This document shows, piece after piece, positions 48,912 to 49,250 of a stretch of 49,250 bases of DNA. The notes under the pieces are model-generated. The model had not been told where the DNA came from. It was given only the letters and a program-made list of their open reading frames with translations, and searched no databases. How positions within the stretch are numbered: the first letter of the stretch is position 1; each line of letters begins with the position of its first letter. A program made the position numbers and the translations under genes. The stretch spans positions 1 to 49,250 of the forward strand of contig CAZDIO010000163.1 of the NCBI GenBank assembly GCA_964505555.1. Direction: 5' to 3'. Origin of the DNA: CAZDIO01 sp964505555 (GTDB taxonomy: Bacteria > Bdellovibrionota_C > UBA2361 > SZUA-149 > CAZDIO01).

Positions 48912-49250
48912 CACAATCTCCTTAGAAATGTTTCTTTTGCGCCATAGTTTTATCCTGTATGCGCAAAGACGTAAAACCCTTTCCACATCAACCAAATTTC
49001 ATACAACTATAGTCGCAAATACTGTCTCTCTCCTACTCAAAAATCAACCCAAAAACGAATCCCCCAACTATCTCATGGAGTTACCACTTAGCGAACAAAA
49101 GGTGCCAGATACGAATGGCATTAAGATAAGAAGTATTTTAACACAGAGTTTCACGGAGTCTCACAGAGTGAAGAAAAAAAGTTAATGAATTTAACTCTGT
49201 GGAACTCCGTGAAACTCTGTGTTATTCAAAAAAGGCTCGATAAACGCTTA
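48912..49250. other. Right end of the window: leader of the TPR operon and a repeat
   Basis: The 339 bases contain the probable promoter region of the small gene/TPR/LolB-like operon on the minus strand and, from 49140, the third palindromic repeat. No gene can be supported here. Confidence 0.5.
49140..49223. repeat. Palindromic repeat, ACACAGAGTTTCAC family, copy 3
   Basis: Arms 49140-49169 and 49194-49223 (30 bases, 2 mismatches) enclose a 24-base loop. The ACACAGAGTTTCAC core is shared with 28330-28446 and 35252-35343. As in copy 1, AAAAAGGCTCG follows the right arm. Confidence 0.85.

Overview
The window looks like chromosomal DNA of a diderm (Gram-negative-type) bacterium, moderately AT-rich by eye. 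Evidence for an outer membrane and elaborate envelope: Lol/Mac-type and ABC-2-type exporters, many lipoproteins and signal peptides, a LolB-like lipoprotein, a YdbH/AsmA-like protein and a PEP-CTERM protein. The mix (CheY, acyl-ACP desaturase, PgpA, thrombospondin-type-3 repeats, Kazal-type lipoprotein, TPR plus LolB-like pair, PF10023-type peptidase) fits an environmental deltaproteobacterium-like lineage in the broad sense. No 16S or ribosomal protein gene is present, so taxonomy stays an inference. No phage, IS transposase, CRISPR array or complete defence system was recognised.

Layout. 1-5032: a truncated YdbH/AsmA-like gene, a fragment of a zinc-ribbon protein, a secreted redoxin, and a tripartite exporter (adaptor, permease, ATPase). 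5358-7477: a CheY-like receiver, a palindromic repeat and an orphan 415-residue protein. 7556-12495: a large secreted calcium-binding-repeat protein, a membrane acetyltransferase-like protein and a TrmB-like regulator with a palindrome just before its start. 12537-16942: a minus-strand run of lipoprotein, GT39-type glycosyltransferase, membrane SGNH hydrolase and PAS protein with a DUF5989-like tail. 17113-20308: GT61 glycosyltransferase, MgtC/DUF4010 membrane protein and a small unknown. 20919-24161: an OPT transporter and a small membrane protein, with a pair of direct repeats, ending at tRNA-Leu(UAA). 24270-28309: a second GT39 protein with a coupled secreted protein, an MBL hydrolase and PgpA. 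28592-33040: a plus-strand run of envelope proteins (TolB-like propeller, SGNH hydrolase, metallopeptidase-like lipoprotein, Kazal-type lipoprotein, small membrane protein), then a PEP-CTERM protein. 33135-41815: an RNB ribonuclease, two tiny genes, a DUF3108 protein, an unknown coupled to a PlsC-like acyltransferase, a desaturase, tRNA-Leu(CAA) with a perfect palindrome at its 3' end, a small protein and a GHL10-type protein. 41839-45059: a membrane-anchored unknown with an ABC ATPase and ABC-2 permease. 45238-48911: a one-domain asparaginase-like protein, then a LolB-like lipoprotein, a TPR protein and a small unknown.

The unifying theme is the cell surface: glycan transfer and modification, lipid acyl-chain synthesis, envelope export and secreted proteins. 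Intergenic DNA is rich in palindromic repeats. One family (ACACAGAGTTTCAC core) occurs three times, another (CCTGTCGTTGCGAGC core) twice, and a 32-bp direct repeat twice. No single textbook system explains the window. The most promising unknowns are the PAS/SGNH/GT39 run, the peptidase-Kazal envelope run, the orphan at 6230-7477, the exporter with its unknown first gene, and the repeat structures beside the two tRNA-Leu genes.
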